Shown here: positions 1 through 11,935 of the stretch, one piece after another
How positions within the stretch are numbered: the first letter of the stretch is position 1
How the letters are laid out: every line of letters begins with the position of its first letter
NCBI GenBank assembly: GCA_963978895.1
Contig: OZ022247.1
Span: forward strand, 22,365,153 to 22,429,152
DNA from: Erpobdella octoculata
Lineage: Eukaryota; Annelida; Clitellata; Hirudinida; Erpobdellidae
DNA: 64,000 nt
Reading direction: 5' to 3'
Program-made: the position numbers and the translations under genes
Notes under the pieces: model-generated
Database searches by the model: none
What the model was told of the DNA's origin: nothing
The model's input: only the letters and a program-made list of their open reading frames with translations

Positions 1-43
1 GCTGATCAATCAACCAGTCAATTAATTTTTTTTCATTGTTCAG

Positions 44-378
44 GTAATCTCGGCCTTCCATTGTCTAAGGTACCTCCTTTCATATCAGCCTCCATGTCCA
101 GACCAGCCCCAGTCAACTCGTTTTCAAGAACCTCAACCTACAGCAGTCCATCCAGTGTCAATCAATCAACCGGTTTCAACCAGTACCCTACGAACAATCA
201 ATCCAGTTTCAACCAGTACCTTACGAACAATCAATCCAGTTTCAACCAGTTTATCTTCTCTAAACTAAACTCAGATCCGACTACTGTGACCCCATTGCAG
301 CATTCCCAGCGTCTGGCATCAACGAGAACCGGAGTAACTACGACGATGGATTACGAGAAGTCCGTGAAATTGAATTAA
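44..378 (+). CDS. Last exon of an unrecognised Ser/Thr/Asn/Gln-rich protein (5' part outside window)
   Basis: An open frame follows a good acceptor (pyrimidine run then TTCAG at 39-43) and ends at a TAA at 376-378. The first two bases complete a codon begun in a missing upstream exon, so the ATG at 91 need not be the start. The 110 or so residues are low in charge and rich in Ser, Thr, Asn and Gln, and include two copies plus a fragment of an 11-residue repeat, FNQYxTNNQSS. No domain is recognisable. Such tails are common in transcription factors and RNA-binding proteins, but that is only a general remark. A long microsatellite begins about 25 bases after the stop and probably lies in the 3' UTR. 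Terminal-exon status is inferred from the acceptor, the frame and codon-like composition. Confidence 0.5.
175..250 (+). repeat. 33-bp in-frame tandem repeat in the terminal exon
   Basis: Two copies (175-207 and 208-240) differ at only one or two bases and a third, partial copy follows. Each unit encodes 11 residues, FNQYxTNNQSS, so the repeat keeps the frame. Confidence 0.8.
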
Positions 379-402
379 GGAGTCACTTCGAGGACGTAGC
401 GG

Positions 403-608
<206 letters not shown>

Positions 609-1562
609 GATGGTGCTTGGCGGTTGTGATTTGAAAGTAGAATACAAAAATATGACATCTAAATCTAGTTGCAGTTTCGACGTTTTAAATATGTTTTTTT
701 AACCCCCTGAAAGCCACAGGGGCACCCAAGTACCCACTCAATCATTTGCAGAAAAAAAATAGTCCCCGAAGAAATCTTAACGATAAAATCGTCAAAAAAC
801 ATGCTAAAAAATTTTCTTTTCTTTTTTCTTCTCCTATTTCAATTTTCTTCTTTAGAATTGTCTTTAGAATTGTCCAACGTCCACGCAAGGATGTACGCGC
901 AGAAGAAGAAGCCCCCAACGCGGGTGCCTGGAACGCCGCGGGTCTTGCATGGTCCCCCGGAAGGAAATTGGAGCTCTCCTATTTACGACTGGCCTGTCCG
1001 TCCGCCTGCGGGATCTTTACGGCGCATGCAAATTGAGTCCAGCATTGGGTCGCCGGATCTGCTTTCATGGGGATGTCTGGCCGATCATGGCGAACCGAAG
1101 ATGAGGTCATGGCGAGATTGGCGAGATGACAGAATGAGGCAGTAATATTGAAATTAGTTAGTAAATCAATTACTTTAACGGGAAATAAATAACTATGATT
1201 ATAAATAACATAGTATGTCGTATACCATATTTATATCATATATAAATATACCATATATGCCCCATAGTATTTAGTATACCATACAACATACCATATAAAC
1301 CATCGTCTCGTATAAGCATACCGACTTAATTTTGATAGGCTCATAAAAGTCAATTTATATATATATATTTATATCATTTTTCCCATTATCCGATATTCTT
1401 TTCCTTCTGTTTTTTTCCATCTATTTATAGATATGTGTAAGGGAGTTCGAATAGGCGTGTGAATATATGTTCACATCTCTTCCACATTCCGGTTGTAGGA
1501 TTCGTATTAACGGGTCTCCATCGTCTGTGTGCACGTGACTTGTGCATCCACGTACGTGTCAA
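609..1562. other. Intergenic, nothing identified
   Basis: A moderately GC-rich patch (about 880-1140) has overlapping open frames on the plus strand, but these lack splice context, domains and codon character. The stretch from 1150 to 1440 is AT-rich with many short TATA/CATA palindromes. Confidence 0.4.
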
Positions 1563-1686
1563 GATCACGCACACAAACAGTGGCACACACACAGTAGCAC
1601 ATACACACAGTGACACACACACACAGTGGCACATACATACACAAACAGAGGCATATACACACACACAGTGGCACACACACGCACCC
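1563..1686. repeat. Degenerate (CA)n tract with a higher-order CAGTGGCACA unit
   Basis: CA-rich runs are interrupted five times by CAGTGGCACA-like segments (CAGTGG, CAGTAG, CAGTGA, CAGTGG, CAGTGG). It is therefore an imperfect minisatellite built on a dinucleotide repeat. Confidence 0.75.
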
Positions 1687-4600
1687 ATTATTACGTCGAA
1701 TGTGACGTGGAAATTAATTACGCAAGCAAGGGCACAGGCGAGCGTCGTTATGCTCTGGAAAACTAAAAGCAAGCACCTAATCAGATTCGATCAGCTGATA
1801 ATTAGCAAGTAATTGATAATAAAAATCGATCATAATAAGCTATAAAAATTTTTTTTATCATAATTTCTCATTGTTTTATAGATTAATTAAAAATAATAGT
1901 ACGGCGGTTGATTGTAATTTAATTAACGGCCGAATAGCCCTTTCAACTTTTCCATTACTGTTGATAAAAATATTAACGCGATTTTGCGGAGTTGTTTGAA
2001 TGTGTCCCGCGGTCGGGCGTTCGTCGAGGTCTCGAGGTTGGTCGGCGTGGCCAGCCCTTGTAACCCTGTCAGGCCCCTCACAGACCTCCCTTTAAAGATG
2101 TTGGAGCTGCCACCCCCCGAGAGAACCGATGCCCATGTAGGCGGGAATCTGAGATGTCAATGACTGCCCAGCGGGCTCATCCTTAACGCATTAAACTCGC
2201 ATCATACAATTAATTCATCGTTTCTACAGCTTTCTGGTGCTGACTGACTGACGTCGCTAGGCGTTCTTGAAGATTCTCGTTTTGAATTCTGACCGCGACG
2301 AGTCCATGACATACATGGAAGTTGTCACGCAATTGGGAACCGGATCCTACTGGAATGATGAGCAGTGAACTTCATCTGAATCTGTGCGTCATCCCATATT
2401 TGTTTATCTCTCTCTTTTTCACACTCTCTCTCTCCTCTTCTTCTTCTCTCTATTTTTCCTTTTTTTCTAACTTTTTTATATATATTTGTATCTAAATTTA
2501 TGTCAGATAAAATCAACTGAGTTATATTCCACTGACACAGTAAACTCCCACCTCACCATCCACTCCACACCAGCCACACGCAGTGATTTGAAGTGTGTAC
2601 ATCTCCAGGTTGCGTAACGCAACTCCTCTTACGCACGTATGTTGACACGAGTCGTATGACTGGGTTGCGTAATTCCATCGCGTTACGCAATCTAGAAGTG
2701 CGCTATGATTGGCCGACCGCTAAGTGGTAATGTACGTCTTTTCCGTTTCCCGCGCATGCGTCCATTGTGTGTCTTTTGATTTGTAATTATCAGATTCCGA
2801 AAACGATTCATTTAATTCATTGTGCAGTTTTAAATCGTTACATTTTTTTTTGAAATCCCAGAAAAGACTGCACTACCGCCACCACTTCGGCGACAGCTAC
2901 TACCGCTGCTGTCTTGACAACTGCGACTACCACTACAACCACCACCGTCGTCACAGCTGCAAGTGCCACCGCTACAACTACAAAAAAATTATTAGCGACA
3001 TAATATAACACTCAAACGAAATATCATTAACTTCAAACTTCCTGGGTGTGGAAAGGAAGCGGAAATAATATCGAAAGAGTTATTATTTTCCTCAACCCTT
3101 AAAGAGGGGTGGTTTAGAAATAAACTCGAGAGAATTGCCAACCAGCTAGCTAAAAATAGTAAGAATATTTAAATACTGGATCCCCCTCTGCCAATGTAAC
3201 CCCTGTCCCTATCCCCCCTCCTGTGTCCGCATTGGCCGAACAGTTGTTCTGAGTTTAAGATCGGAGTGTGACCGCGGGCTGCGGGACTCTGTATAAACAT
3301 TATAAACATGTACTATATGTAAAGTTTCATGTATTGGCCATCATATAAATGGTCGTTTGAGAAAAAAATGATTAGGTACGTCGGTTGCATCCATAGATAC
3401 AACTATTGTTGTATCGATATTTGATTCAAATTAAAATAACTGCGACGAATAAATAATGCTAATCAGGAGAAATTAGAGTTGAATAAATTATGATAAATTA
3501 TCAATTAATAATTACTGTTATTAGAATAAGCTCTAGGGTCACGCAGTAATGTGTAGTTACCTATATAGTGGTTGACCAGTGGCTGAACAAATTAAGATAG
3601 TTCGATAGATGTCAGCAGTTGAGAATAAATAGCTTGTGCGTTATAAATTAAATTAAGTTAGAACTATAAACGAGACTTAATTATAAATTATAAATTAAAA
3701 TTAATTAATTTTATTATTATTAATTTTATTATTATTATTAAAGTTTAGTTTTATTTTTCTTATGTTTTCATTTCATTTCTTGAAATGTCCGCTCGGAGAA
3801 GCGAGGTCAAGTTCTAAATTTAGAAACGGATGGGTAATTTGCAAACCCTTTGAAAGTTCAAGAGGTCAGCGGAGCGGAAAATTTCAACGTTGCAAAGGGG
3901 AGTTGCATGCGCTCCCTGATCACGTGCTATTGTCGCTCGAACAGCAAAAACAACTTAGTGGAAAAGAACATGTGATGGAGAAATCGCATTCTTTGATCAT
4001 TCTGTTATCATTATATTCTTATTATTATTATTGTTGTTGTTATTATTGGAGTATTATATAATAATATAATATAATTACAATGTATTTCAGAGCACAGCTC
4101 AGCCACGACCATATACACAATAAATATAAATATATAAAGTAGAAAGTAGCCCTTAGCAAATCTATTTAATCTTCATTTAATCATTTATAATTTATTTATT
4201 TTAATTTAATTAATAAATATATAATCTTCCTCTTTTCGGATCCTCGTTTTCAAGAGAATTACAACATTGCACCGAAACTAAGAGCCTCCAAAAGTTCAAT
4301 TTCTTGGCTCGACCTCTCTAGAATATGAGGAATGTAGGACGTTCCCCAATATGAGACCTTAGCATAATAATACATCATGTGCTTCACTGTCAAAAGAACT
4401 GGACTTGATCAAATAAATGGTAGACTTCTGATGTCTGGACGGCTTCTCCAGTACACTTGTACCAGGAGCCTCGATCTTCAGTACAGCTGTACTCAGACCC
4501 TTGTTCTTACAGTGGTAGGTAACCCTAGAAATAGGAGGGATTACAAATAAATAAAAAACAACATTGTACACACAAGAACACATGCACGATTGCGTGTACA

Positions 4601-4844
4601 GATTATCAGCAATTACAGTTGGGCAATCACCCGTGGGAGGGCACAGTGGTATCAGGTGTATCCTCAAATAGCAACTCCGTCGGTTCCGAATCCTTTCAAG
4701 TCATTGTGTCTCCGTGGCCCACCCGAGGGACGGTCCGTCTGCAGTCAAATATAGCACACCCTGTCTTGTGCAACATTGGCTGGTCGGGGTTTCTTATTTT
4801 TACGTCAACCTGGATTATATTGTGTGCTTACATTTTAGGCGTAT
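1687..4844. other. Intergenic, no gene supported
   Basis: No open frame here has domain content or credible splice sites. It holds a TTACGCAA octamer at 1718, a CT-rich run at 2407-2465, the bZIP-site cluster near 2.6 kb, and ATT-rich segments around 3715-3745 and 4015-4050. Confidence 0.4.
2610..2690. promoter_or_regulatory. Cluster of TTGCGTAA/TTACGCAA bZIP-type sites
   Basis: Three exact TTGCGTAA octamers, on either strand, lie at 2610-2617, 2665-2672 and 2683-2690, with a near match TTACGCAC at 2629-2636. TTRCGYAA is the established recognition class of C/EBP, PAR, NFIL3 and CES-2 bZIP proteins, and a bZIP gene of that group lies about 8 kb away. Function as an enhancer is inference; spacing and density are what the sequence shows. 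Confidence 0.4.
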
Positions 4845-4851
4845 GTGTATA

Positions 4852-4884
<33 letters not shown>

Positions 4885-4889
4885 GTGTC
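4845..4889. repeat. (TG)n microsatellite
   Basis: A GT dinucleotide run interrupted by TTTGTG near its middle. Confidence 0.9.
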
Positions 4890-5003
4890 AAAGGTCACGT
4901 TTCGAGAAAATGATTGAATGCGATAATGTTGTGCAATCTGTTTAATTTGGCTCACCTCCTCTCGGACAAACGTGTGATTGTGTGCGTGTAAGTTCCCATA
5001 ACG

Positions 5004-5055
5004 GTCATCATCATCATCACCACCATCATCATCATCATCATCACCACCATCACCG
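5004..5055. repeat. (CAT/CAC)n microsatellite, block 1
   Basis: The shortest of four ATC-type trinucleotide blocks in this 2-kb stretch, with CAC interspersed. Confidence 0.9.
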
Positions 5056-5172
5056 ACATTTTTGTCTTCAATTTTCTGATTCTAAGCAATTATCACGCCA
5101 GCCAATTAATTAAATTATATCTTTTCCGGTCTCCGCATCGACACTAAATGTCGACCTTTCCAACCGTCAATA

Positions 5173-5229
5173 TCATAATCATCATCATCGTCGTCATCAT
5201 CGTCGTCGTCGTCATCATCATCATCGTCG

Positions 5230-5298
<69 letters not shown>

Positions 5299-5314
5299 CC
5301 TTCATCGTCAACAT

Positions 5315-5382
<68 letters not shown>

Positions 5383-5448
5383 CCACCTTCATCGTCAACA
5401 TCATCATCCTCATCATCACCAACATGATAGTCATCATCGTCAACGTTA
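5173..5448. repeat. (ATC)n microsatellite, block 2
   Basis: Two long pure ATC runs are separated by a motif (ACCTTCATCGTCAACAT) that occurs twice, so part of the block was duplicated as a longer unit. Poly-Ile and poly-Met open frames across it are artefacts. Confidence 0.95.
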
Positions 5449-6056
5449 TAGTCGTCGTCATAATCGTCACTGTCATTTCCAGTGTCATCGCGCCATATAA
5501 AATAAAATAAAATAATTATATCGATTAAGAAGAATAAATCTTTGTAATTTCAATAAAAAAAGATTTTTAATCGAATAAATTTAAAACGCTTACATGTCTT
5601 AAAAAATTTTCTTTGCAAATAATCACAACTAAAAAAATATCACGCATTATCATCGGACTATTTTAAGGATGGTAGCATATGCGGATGGTCTTAGATGATC
5701 ACACATGGATGGAGCGTAATCGTTCCAATTTTGTTCTTGTTCTTCTTTTTCCTTTGATCCACTGGACCGTGTATGTATATTTAGAAAGCCCGTCGCCATG
5801 GCGATCAAAAGATCGTGCATACATTCAAGATCCAAACATAGATTTTTTTCTCGTCTTCTCTCGGTTGGGTAATCGATGGAAAACAGATTGTTAACATCGT
5901 TTGTGTTCTAAACTGGGTGTTCTAAACACACACACACACACACACACACACAATCGGTCTTTTGAAGTTATTAAAGTGCTCACAAGCTGGTATATTTTTA
6001 AACATTCTTTTTCATTTTCTGAAATCAAACCCCCGACATAGTGATATAACCACACT
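5449..6056. other. Intergenic with a (CA)n run
   Basis: A CA dinucleotide run lies at about 5925-5953. Nothing else is identified between the two ATC blocks. Confidence 0.5.
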
Positions 6057-6160
6057 GACATCATCGTCATCGTCATCATCATCATCATCGTAATCATCAT
6101 CATTGTAATCGTCATCGTCGTCATCATCATCATCATCATCATAATCATCATCATTACTAC

Positions 6161-6191
<31 letters not shown>

Positions 6192-6209
6192 GTCGTCGTC
6201 GTCATCATC

Positions 6210-6287
<78 letters not shown>

Positions 6288-6288
6288 G

Positions 6289-6320
<32 letters not shown>

Positions 6321-6354
6321 GTCATCACAATCATCATCATCATCCTGGTCATCA
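6057..6354. repeat. (ATC)n microsatellite, block 3
   Basis: About 300 bp of ATC trinucleotides with scattered GTC and ACC variants at the edges and a pure core. Confidence 0.95.
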
Positions 6355-6599
6355 CCACTTCTCTTGTCTTACTGTCCCTTAATCAGTGGTGCGTTAATAA
6401 AAGGGTTCTGGAATTGCCAGTGTAAACTCCAGAAACCTTCCATGGAAAAGTAACGTTCGCTGTTTGTCATTGCGTGTGCGTGAATGTACACAGGTAGGCA
6501 TGTGTGCTTCGGACTATGAAATTATACGTCCTTGATTTATGTGTTGCTGTATAACACATTTCAATACGTGTACGACACTAAATTTATAATCTAGCTGCA

Positions 6600-6875
6600 G
6601 ATGTCATCATCATCATCATCGTCATCATCATCATCATCCTCATCATCATCACCACCACCATCATCACCGCTACCACCACTATCATCATCGCCACCACCAT
6701 CATCATCTTCATCACCACTACCACCATCACCATCCTCATCATCATCACCAGAACCACAACCACCACCATCATCATCATCCTCATCATCATCATCATCACC
6801 ACCACCATCATCATCATCATCATCATCATCGCCACCACCATCATCATCATCATCATCGTCGTCATCATCATCATC

Positions 6876-6932
<57 letters not shown>

Positions 6933-6933
6933 G

Positions 6934-6990
<57 letters not shown>

Positions 6991-7013
6991 CCACCATCAC
7001 CATCATCAGCATC
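6600..7013. repeat. (TCA)n microsatellite, block 4
   Basis: The longest block. The left half is mixed TCA/CCA/CCG and the right half almost pure TCA. The poly-Ser/Pro and poly-Met frames through it have no other coding character. Confidence 0.95.
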
Positions 7014-7974
7014 GATATGAATATGCGGTTTGATTCACGGCTAGGTTGGTATATATTTAATCGTTTGTCTTATCAATTGAAATCAATAACTGAAATGGGC
7101 AAACAATAGCGATCGGTTTGTTTGATGTCGCCGACGACGATATTGGAAATGGCTTTTGAAATGCTCGCACATCTTGAGGGAACACACGCATACACGCACA
7201 CACATACATAAGTATCACATGTGTGAACAAGCAGACAGATCGTCACATTCACATGTTGCGTGTCATAATCACATCTGCCATCCGTCATCTTCTCTCTCTT
7301 TTTTTTTCTTTCTCTGCCTCTTTCTCTCTCCTTTCTTTCTCTTTCTTTTTTCTCCAGCTCTCTACATCACCCCTTATAGTCTTATAGTCTATAGAGCTTT
7401 ATAAACTCCACCTCAGCAAAGGAAGCCTACTTAGCCTACCAACCAACTTAAACTTACTTACTACCTAACCTGACTAACATCGTCTTCTAAACAATCGAGA
7501 TACGACACGGATGCAATGCAAATGTGAAAACCTCGCACCGACCACACACGAAGCACACCTTATCGGCAGGCAGAAACCCCAGAGGTGGGCGCGGACGGAT
7601 GAAAGGCGGACGGATGAAAGGCGGTTGCGTACAGACAAACAAACAAACAAACAAACAGACAGACAGACAAACCAATACGAGATATTAACGCAACAGCAAA
7701 ACACAGAATAGGTCATTCAACTTCTGTGTCCGTCGCAGTGCTCTGATAACACGGCGACATCAAAGTGGTACGAATGGGGTAGGGAGAGTAATAGTATAGA
7801 TATCAATCGAACTCGAAATGGTTTTTCAGAAAAAAGGAAGATAAAGAAAGAGAAGAGATGAATTTGATCTATTTATGATGAGAGTAAGTGCACTTGAACC
7901 GGATCTATGATTGTATTTATTTTCACCATGGACTTGTTCAATCTAGTCCAGTGATGAAAAGTCTAAAGAGGATA
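7014..7974. other. Intergenic with short simple repeats
   Basis: It holds a CT-rich tract at about 7288-7355 and an ACAA/ACAG tetranucleotide run at 7637-7672. No gene is supported. Confidence 0.4.
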
Positions 7975-8110
7975 GAGAGAGAGAGAAAGAGAGAGACAGA
8001 GAGAAAGACAGGCAGAGACAGGCAGAGACAGGCAGAGACAGGCAGAGACAGAGACAGAGAAAGAGAGAGAAAAAAGAGAGGTGGAAAAGAAAAAATAAAG
8101 AGAAAGATAA
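7975..8110. repeat. (GA)n with an embedded CAGGCAGAGA minisatellite
   Basis: GA-rich DNA surrounds four consecutive decamers of the type CAGGCAGAGA (about 8009-8050). Confidence 0.9.
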
Positions 8111-8149
8111 AGATATATAATAAATAAATAAAGAGACACGACTAAATCT

Positions 8150-9631
8150 TATTTGATGATCTGTCACACTTGTCATCGCTACATCCCCCCTCCGTTTAAT
8201 CCGCCATCACCATTGAGGCCGTCATGTCCTCTTGTTGACATTTCTGAATTCATTCGAAGGTTCGACTAACAACTGACAGTGACCACAGCAAGCAAGCAAG
8301 CAAGCATTCAGTCGAAACACCGTCATACCACCAACGAGAACATCGGTCGTCTTGCTCCACGTTTTAGGCACGTCGAAAGATGCGGGTGACAGGACATATT
8401 TCGTTAATTTGATACTTTTGCATTCTCATTTAAAACTTTTTTTCTAATATTATTCGTATTTTAGCACTATTTTTTGTTTATTATTTAAAAAATTGTTTTT
8501 TTTTTAGTTTGACAAATGCCATTTTATTTCATCTTATTTGGGTACGTCTACAAGTTTGAGTTTTTTCACAACCCCTAACTTTATTCCATCATAGAAAAAA
8601 TAAAAATATAGAACGTGAGAGGTAGAGAGGATTTGAATAATGTACTTATATAGTAAAACCAATGAAAAATCGTTGTGGTAAAACCGTGGAATCTTACAAG
8701 ATAACCACGTGGGATTTCATGGTTGACCACTTCTGTCATAACTTCGACCACAATTTCAATCGCAACTTTTTCAATTGTGATTTATTTTATGGGAAATAAA
8801 AGTTGAGCCAAGAAGAGAAAAATGATATTGAAGTTGCTCAAGCAATTTCGTCTTTGATCAGTCTAACGAATATCTCCAAATTATCTTGCACAGTTTCTTC
8901 CCTTGACAACCCTATAAAGATAACATTCATAGAAGGAAATCTGACCCACAGTCCCCCTTTATACTTTGACAATTTATTCCCCCAAAGCACCCTCTGCGGC
9001 CTGCGGGATATCAGTTCAACAAAACCTACATGAACTATCACACGTTTCTAGCCAGATCTTTACATCATAAACACTCACAGTGACCCCGACAGCCTTTGGA
9101 GTTGATAGTAGTTGATACACATCTACGATTCCTCTATATCAACTTCCAGCAATCGTTCCGATCCATCTTCCATCTTCCAGTTACACGTGTAGATAGATGA
9201 AGGAACACAACAAGAGTTCAACAGATTGCGACATTCGTACCGAACAAACAAAAGTCCTCTATTGTTTTGAATGGGGTGGGGGGAGACACAGAGAGTGTTG
9301 CGCAACGAATAATCCGTTAATACATGTTGGGAATGTTTATATTTCTATAACACCGAGGGGGAGTGTCCTTGTCTTCAAAGGGGATCATAAAATACCCCCT
9401 TTGTAAGTCAATTCGCTTCTCACCGGGACGCTTACGCAATCCATTATTGTATTTAATGTCGGATCAATCTCGGACAGTATACGAGCTCCATTCATTTTTA
9501 GAATTAGCATTATTTACGCACATCGAATGTTTGTTTGCGAGATATTCGTTATTTCTGCTGCTCGACAGGAAATGCGACGGCTTCAAAAACAGAAAATAAA
9601 TCAAGCCAGTAATCCTTAGGGATTGGGGGAT
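8150..9631. other. Intergenic, no gene supported
   Basis: It contains an AGCA tetranucleotide run (8287-8306) and two bZIP-type octamers, TTGCGCAA at 9298 and TTACGCAA at 9432. The 60-80 codon frames around 8800-9600 overlap on both strands and show no domain. Confidence 0.4.
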
Positions 9632-9752
9632 CACTGGCCGAAACCTTGGGCGAATTTGTAACAGGTCGGTTGAACCCCCAACCACCATGGTTGAACCCCC
9701 CTCCATGGGAAAAGCAATGGTTAGTACTGGCCGAGACCTTGGGCGAATTTGT
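9632..9752. repeat. Diverged direct duplication, period 93 bp
   Basis: A 28-bp segment containing ACCTTGGGCGAATTTGT at 9632-9659 recurs at 9725-9752 with two differences. The intervening CCCC-rich DNA also contains repeated CCATGG motifs. Confidence 0.7.
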
Positions 9753-10277
9753 TGAGCCACCAACCCAACCCCATGGAAAGAGCTAATGACAAGTGACAAA
9801 CGGATTTTTGTATACCTGAGAATTATTAAACAACGTTTAATAAACATAACAAAATTATTAATAATTATAATAAAAATATTTAGTGTCATAACAATAATAA
9901 AAATAATGATGATAATAATAATAATAAGAAGAAGAATAATAATAATAATAATAATACACTGTCGTGGAGAAAAATAGATGTTTTCGAAGGTGTTGTGAGA
10001 TGGCGACAAACGAACTTCTCGCGATATTGCTGAAAAAAAACTGAAATTATCATCATCATCAAGGTGATGACGTCGGTGTTTAAGCGGCACTTGGTCCCAT
10101 TCGCGCTGAAGCTCTGTCTGGTTACCGAAGAAAAAAAGTTACAAAACGTCAAAAACTGTAAAGAAACGCTATGTAACTTTGTATTACATTACATTACACG
10201 TGTAATATTTACAATATGTACATTCGATATCAACAAGAAGGCACTTTGAATTACAAAAAAAAGAAAAGAAACAACAA
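9753..10277. other. 3' flank of the bZIP gene, AT-rich, with (ATA)n
   Basis: An ATA/AAG trinucleotide run lies at about 9893-9955. The first few hundred bases left of the bZIP stop should include its 3' UTR, but I cannot place a poly(A) site. Confidence 0.4.
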
Positions 10278-11612
10278 TTATCTTGAAGTCCTAGCGCTAA
10301 TTTGCTTTTTTAATTCGAGAAATTTCTCCAGCTCAGCTGAGCGAGACTTCAGAGCCGTCAGCTCGGCTTTTAGCTGGACGTTTTCGTCGCACAGCTGGCG
10401 GACTCGGACGGCTATGGCTTCTTCTTGAATTCGCCGCTGGTCGCGAGAGCGCTTGGCGGCTGCGTTGTTCTTACGGCGCTTTTCACGGTATTCGGTCAAG
10501 TCGGTTTGGGTCGAGTCGGTTTCGTTGTCGCTACAGTCGGCGGAAGCGTGTAGAGCGTCGTTGTAGTTGTTACTGCTACTACTGGTAGGACTCTGCTGCG
10601 AAGACCGAGAGTCGCTCTCTTTACGGTTTGACTCGCCGAGACCGGCTAAGATCTTGAAGTTTTCTAACGAGCTTTTCTCAGAGCCAGAACTCAGGCTGTC
10701 GTTAGAATGCTCAAAGGACTGCGAGCGAAAGGACTTCTTGGCTGCTACGGATGTGATGTTTGCCACTTCTGAAGCGGCTAGAGTTTTTCGCGTTTCGGTA
10801 GTCGACAACTTCGAATCCGACAGGGCACTTGGAAGGTTCGGCAGCAATAGATTGTGATTCATAATGGCCGTGAACGGCGTAAGGCCGTTGGCAGACTGCG
10901 AAGTTACAACCTGTTTCTCTTTACACTTGGACTTTTTACTTTTCGGCTCGCGAGCGGAGCCATCGGTTGTACATCTTTTTCTGTTTTTAGTCGGTAATTT
11001 CTCTACATCGGCTTTACTAGCGAGCGATTTGGGATGATCGAAAGTGTTTTTGGCTGGCGGCAAACCAGCCGGTAGCAGTGGAGCCGGAAAATAATTGTGA
11101 GCCGCGCCGCCGGCTTGTGAGGCACTCAGCGCAGAAGGCGAATAAGGCTGGCTTGATTTTTGCTCAGCCGTGAGCGGATGGACGGCGTTTTGAAGAAAAT
11201 TTTGAGAAAAGTACGCCGGAGGCACGTGATGGGCTAGCTGGCTAGCCATAAGCCACTGGGACATGATCTGCTGCTGGAATTTGAGATAATTTGGGGGGTA
11301 AAAGGAGGGATAAGCTGGATAGTATGGAGCTGACGAGGTCGGAGGAATTCTGGATTCGTCGTCATGGCTGGCAGGACGATTGGATCGGTCAAAAGTAGTG
11401 CTATCTTCTGATCCTGTGGAATACAATCGGGATTTGACCATTCTCTGTTTTGGAGTTTCGCATTCGTTTTCTCTGCTGTCCTGGCAGTTATGTTCTTCTT
11501 CTTCTTCTTCTTTACAAAACGAAATGGTTGGTCGTTGTTGGTGTTGTTGTTCGAAGTCCTGGGAAGTTTCTTGGGCGATCTTTTTGGTCGAGAGGTCCAG
11601 AACTTGTTCCAT
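10278..11612 (-). CDS. bZIP transcription factor, Giant/CES-2/NFIL3-like
   Basis: A 444-residue frame in one exon. The C-terminal 71 residues (374-444) are a bZIP: the basic region has KNNAAAKRSRDQRR at about 381-394 (the N-x-A-A-K-x-S-R signature) and a zipper with heptad Leu/Val follows. The NNAAAK-SRD-RR wording resembles Drosophila Giant and the CES-2/NFIL3 group more than AP-1 or CREB. Residues 4-10 (VLDLSTK) fit the CtBP-binding pattern PxDLSxK with Val for Pro, so repression through CtBP is a reasonable inference. A Pro/Tyr-rich stretch lies at about 95-112, a basic NLS-like cluster at about 209-233, and Ser-rich DNA-proximal sequence at about 305-350. The ATG sits 8 bases inside an exon that begins after TTTTTTATAG, so a 5' UTR intron is likely. 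Expected role: nuclear DNA-binding regulator. Orthology among Giant, CES-2 and NFIL3 is not resolved. Confidence 0.93.
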   Translation of the reverse strand: MEQVLDLSTKKIAQETSQDFEQQHQQRPTISFCKEEEEEEHNCQDSRENECETPKQRMVKSRLYSTGSEDSTTFDRSNRPASHDDESRIPPTSSAPYYPAYPSFYPPNYLKFQQQIMSQWLMASQLAHHVPPAYFSQNFLQNAVHPLTAEQKSSQPYSPSALSASQAGGAAHNYFPAPLLPAGLPPAKNTFDHPKSLASKADVEKLPTKNRKRCTTDGSAREPKSKKSKCKEKQVVTSQSANGLTPFTAIMNHNLLLPNLPSALSDSKLSTTETRKTLAASEVANITSVAAKKSFRSQSFEHSNDSLSSGSEKSSLENFKILAGLGESNRKESDSRSSQQSPTSSSSNNYNDALHASADCSDNETDSTQTDLTEYREKRRKNNAAAKRSRDQRRIQEEAIAVRVRQLCDENVQLKAELTALKSRSAELEKFLELKKQISARTSR

Positions 11613-11622
11613 TGCAATATCT
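11613..11622 (-). other. 5' leader and probable splice acceptor of the bZIP exon
   Basis: Read on the minus strand, a T-rich run ends in TATAG and is followed by ATATTGCA and the ATG. This is a good 3' splice site, placing the transcription start in an unseen upstream exon to the right. Confidence 0.6.
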
Positions 11623-11699
11623 ATAAAAAATATATACGATTATATTAAAAATGGTTTAAAAAAAGTTGTAGAATAAATAATGTAGAAATCTAGTAAATA

Positions 11700-11866
11700 G
11701 TCATAACTTCAGGCGTGGATAAACAGGGAATGTGAGTGGATAGGGAATGGAAGGAAAAATATTAAGAGGTGGATAGAAAAAGAGAGAGAAGGGGAAATAT
11801 TGAGAGATAGGTAGAGAAAGAGAGAGATGGGGAAATATCGAGATATAGATAGAAAGAGAGGGGGAG

Positions 11867-11935
<69 letters not shown>
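11700..11935. repeat. Purine-rich (GA)n tract upstream of the bZIP exon
   Basis: A pure GA run (about 11870-11930) follows three degenerate copies of a segment containing GGGGAAATAT (about 11790, 11828 and a weaker one at 11755). It lies in the presumed 5' intron or promoter of the bZIP gene. Confidence 0.85.

Noticed and set aside
746..1145. Two overlapping plus-strand frames in a GC-richer patch
   Set aside because: Frames disagree, no domains and no splice signals were found.
5144..7020. Poly-Met, poly-Ile and poly-Ser frames over the ATC blocks
   Set aside because: Same artefact of stop-free trinucleotide repeats on both strands.
9464..10090. 208-codon minus-strand frame
   Set aside because: It runs through an (ATA)n tract and a duplicated CCCC-rich segment, is mostly poly-Ile, and has no domain.
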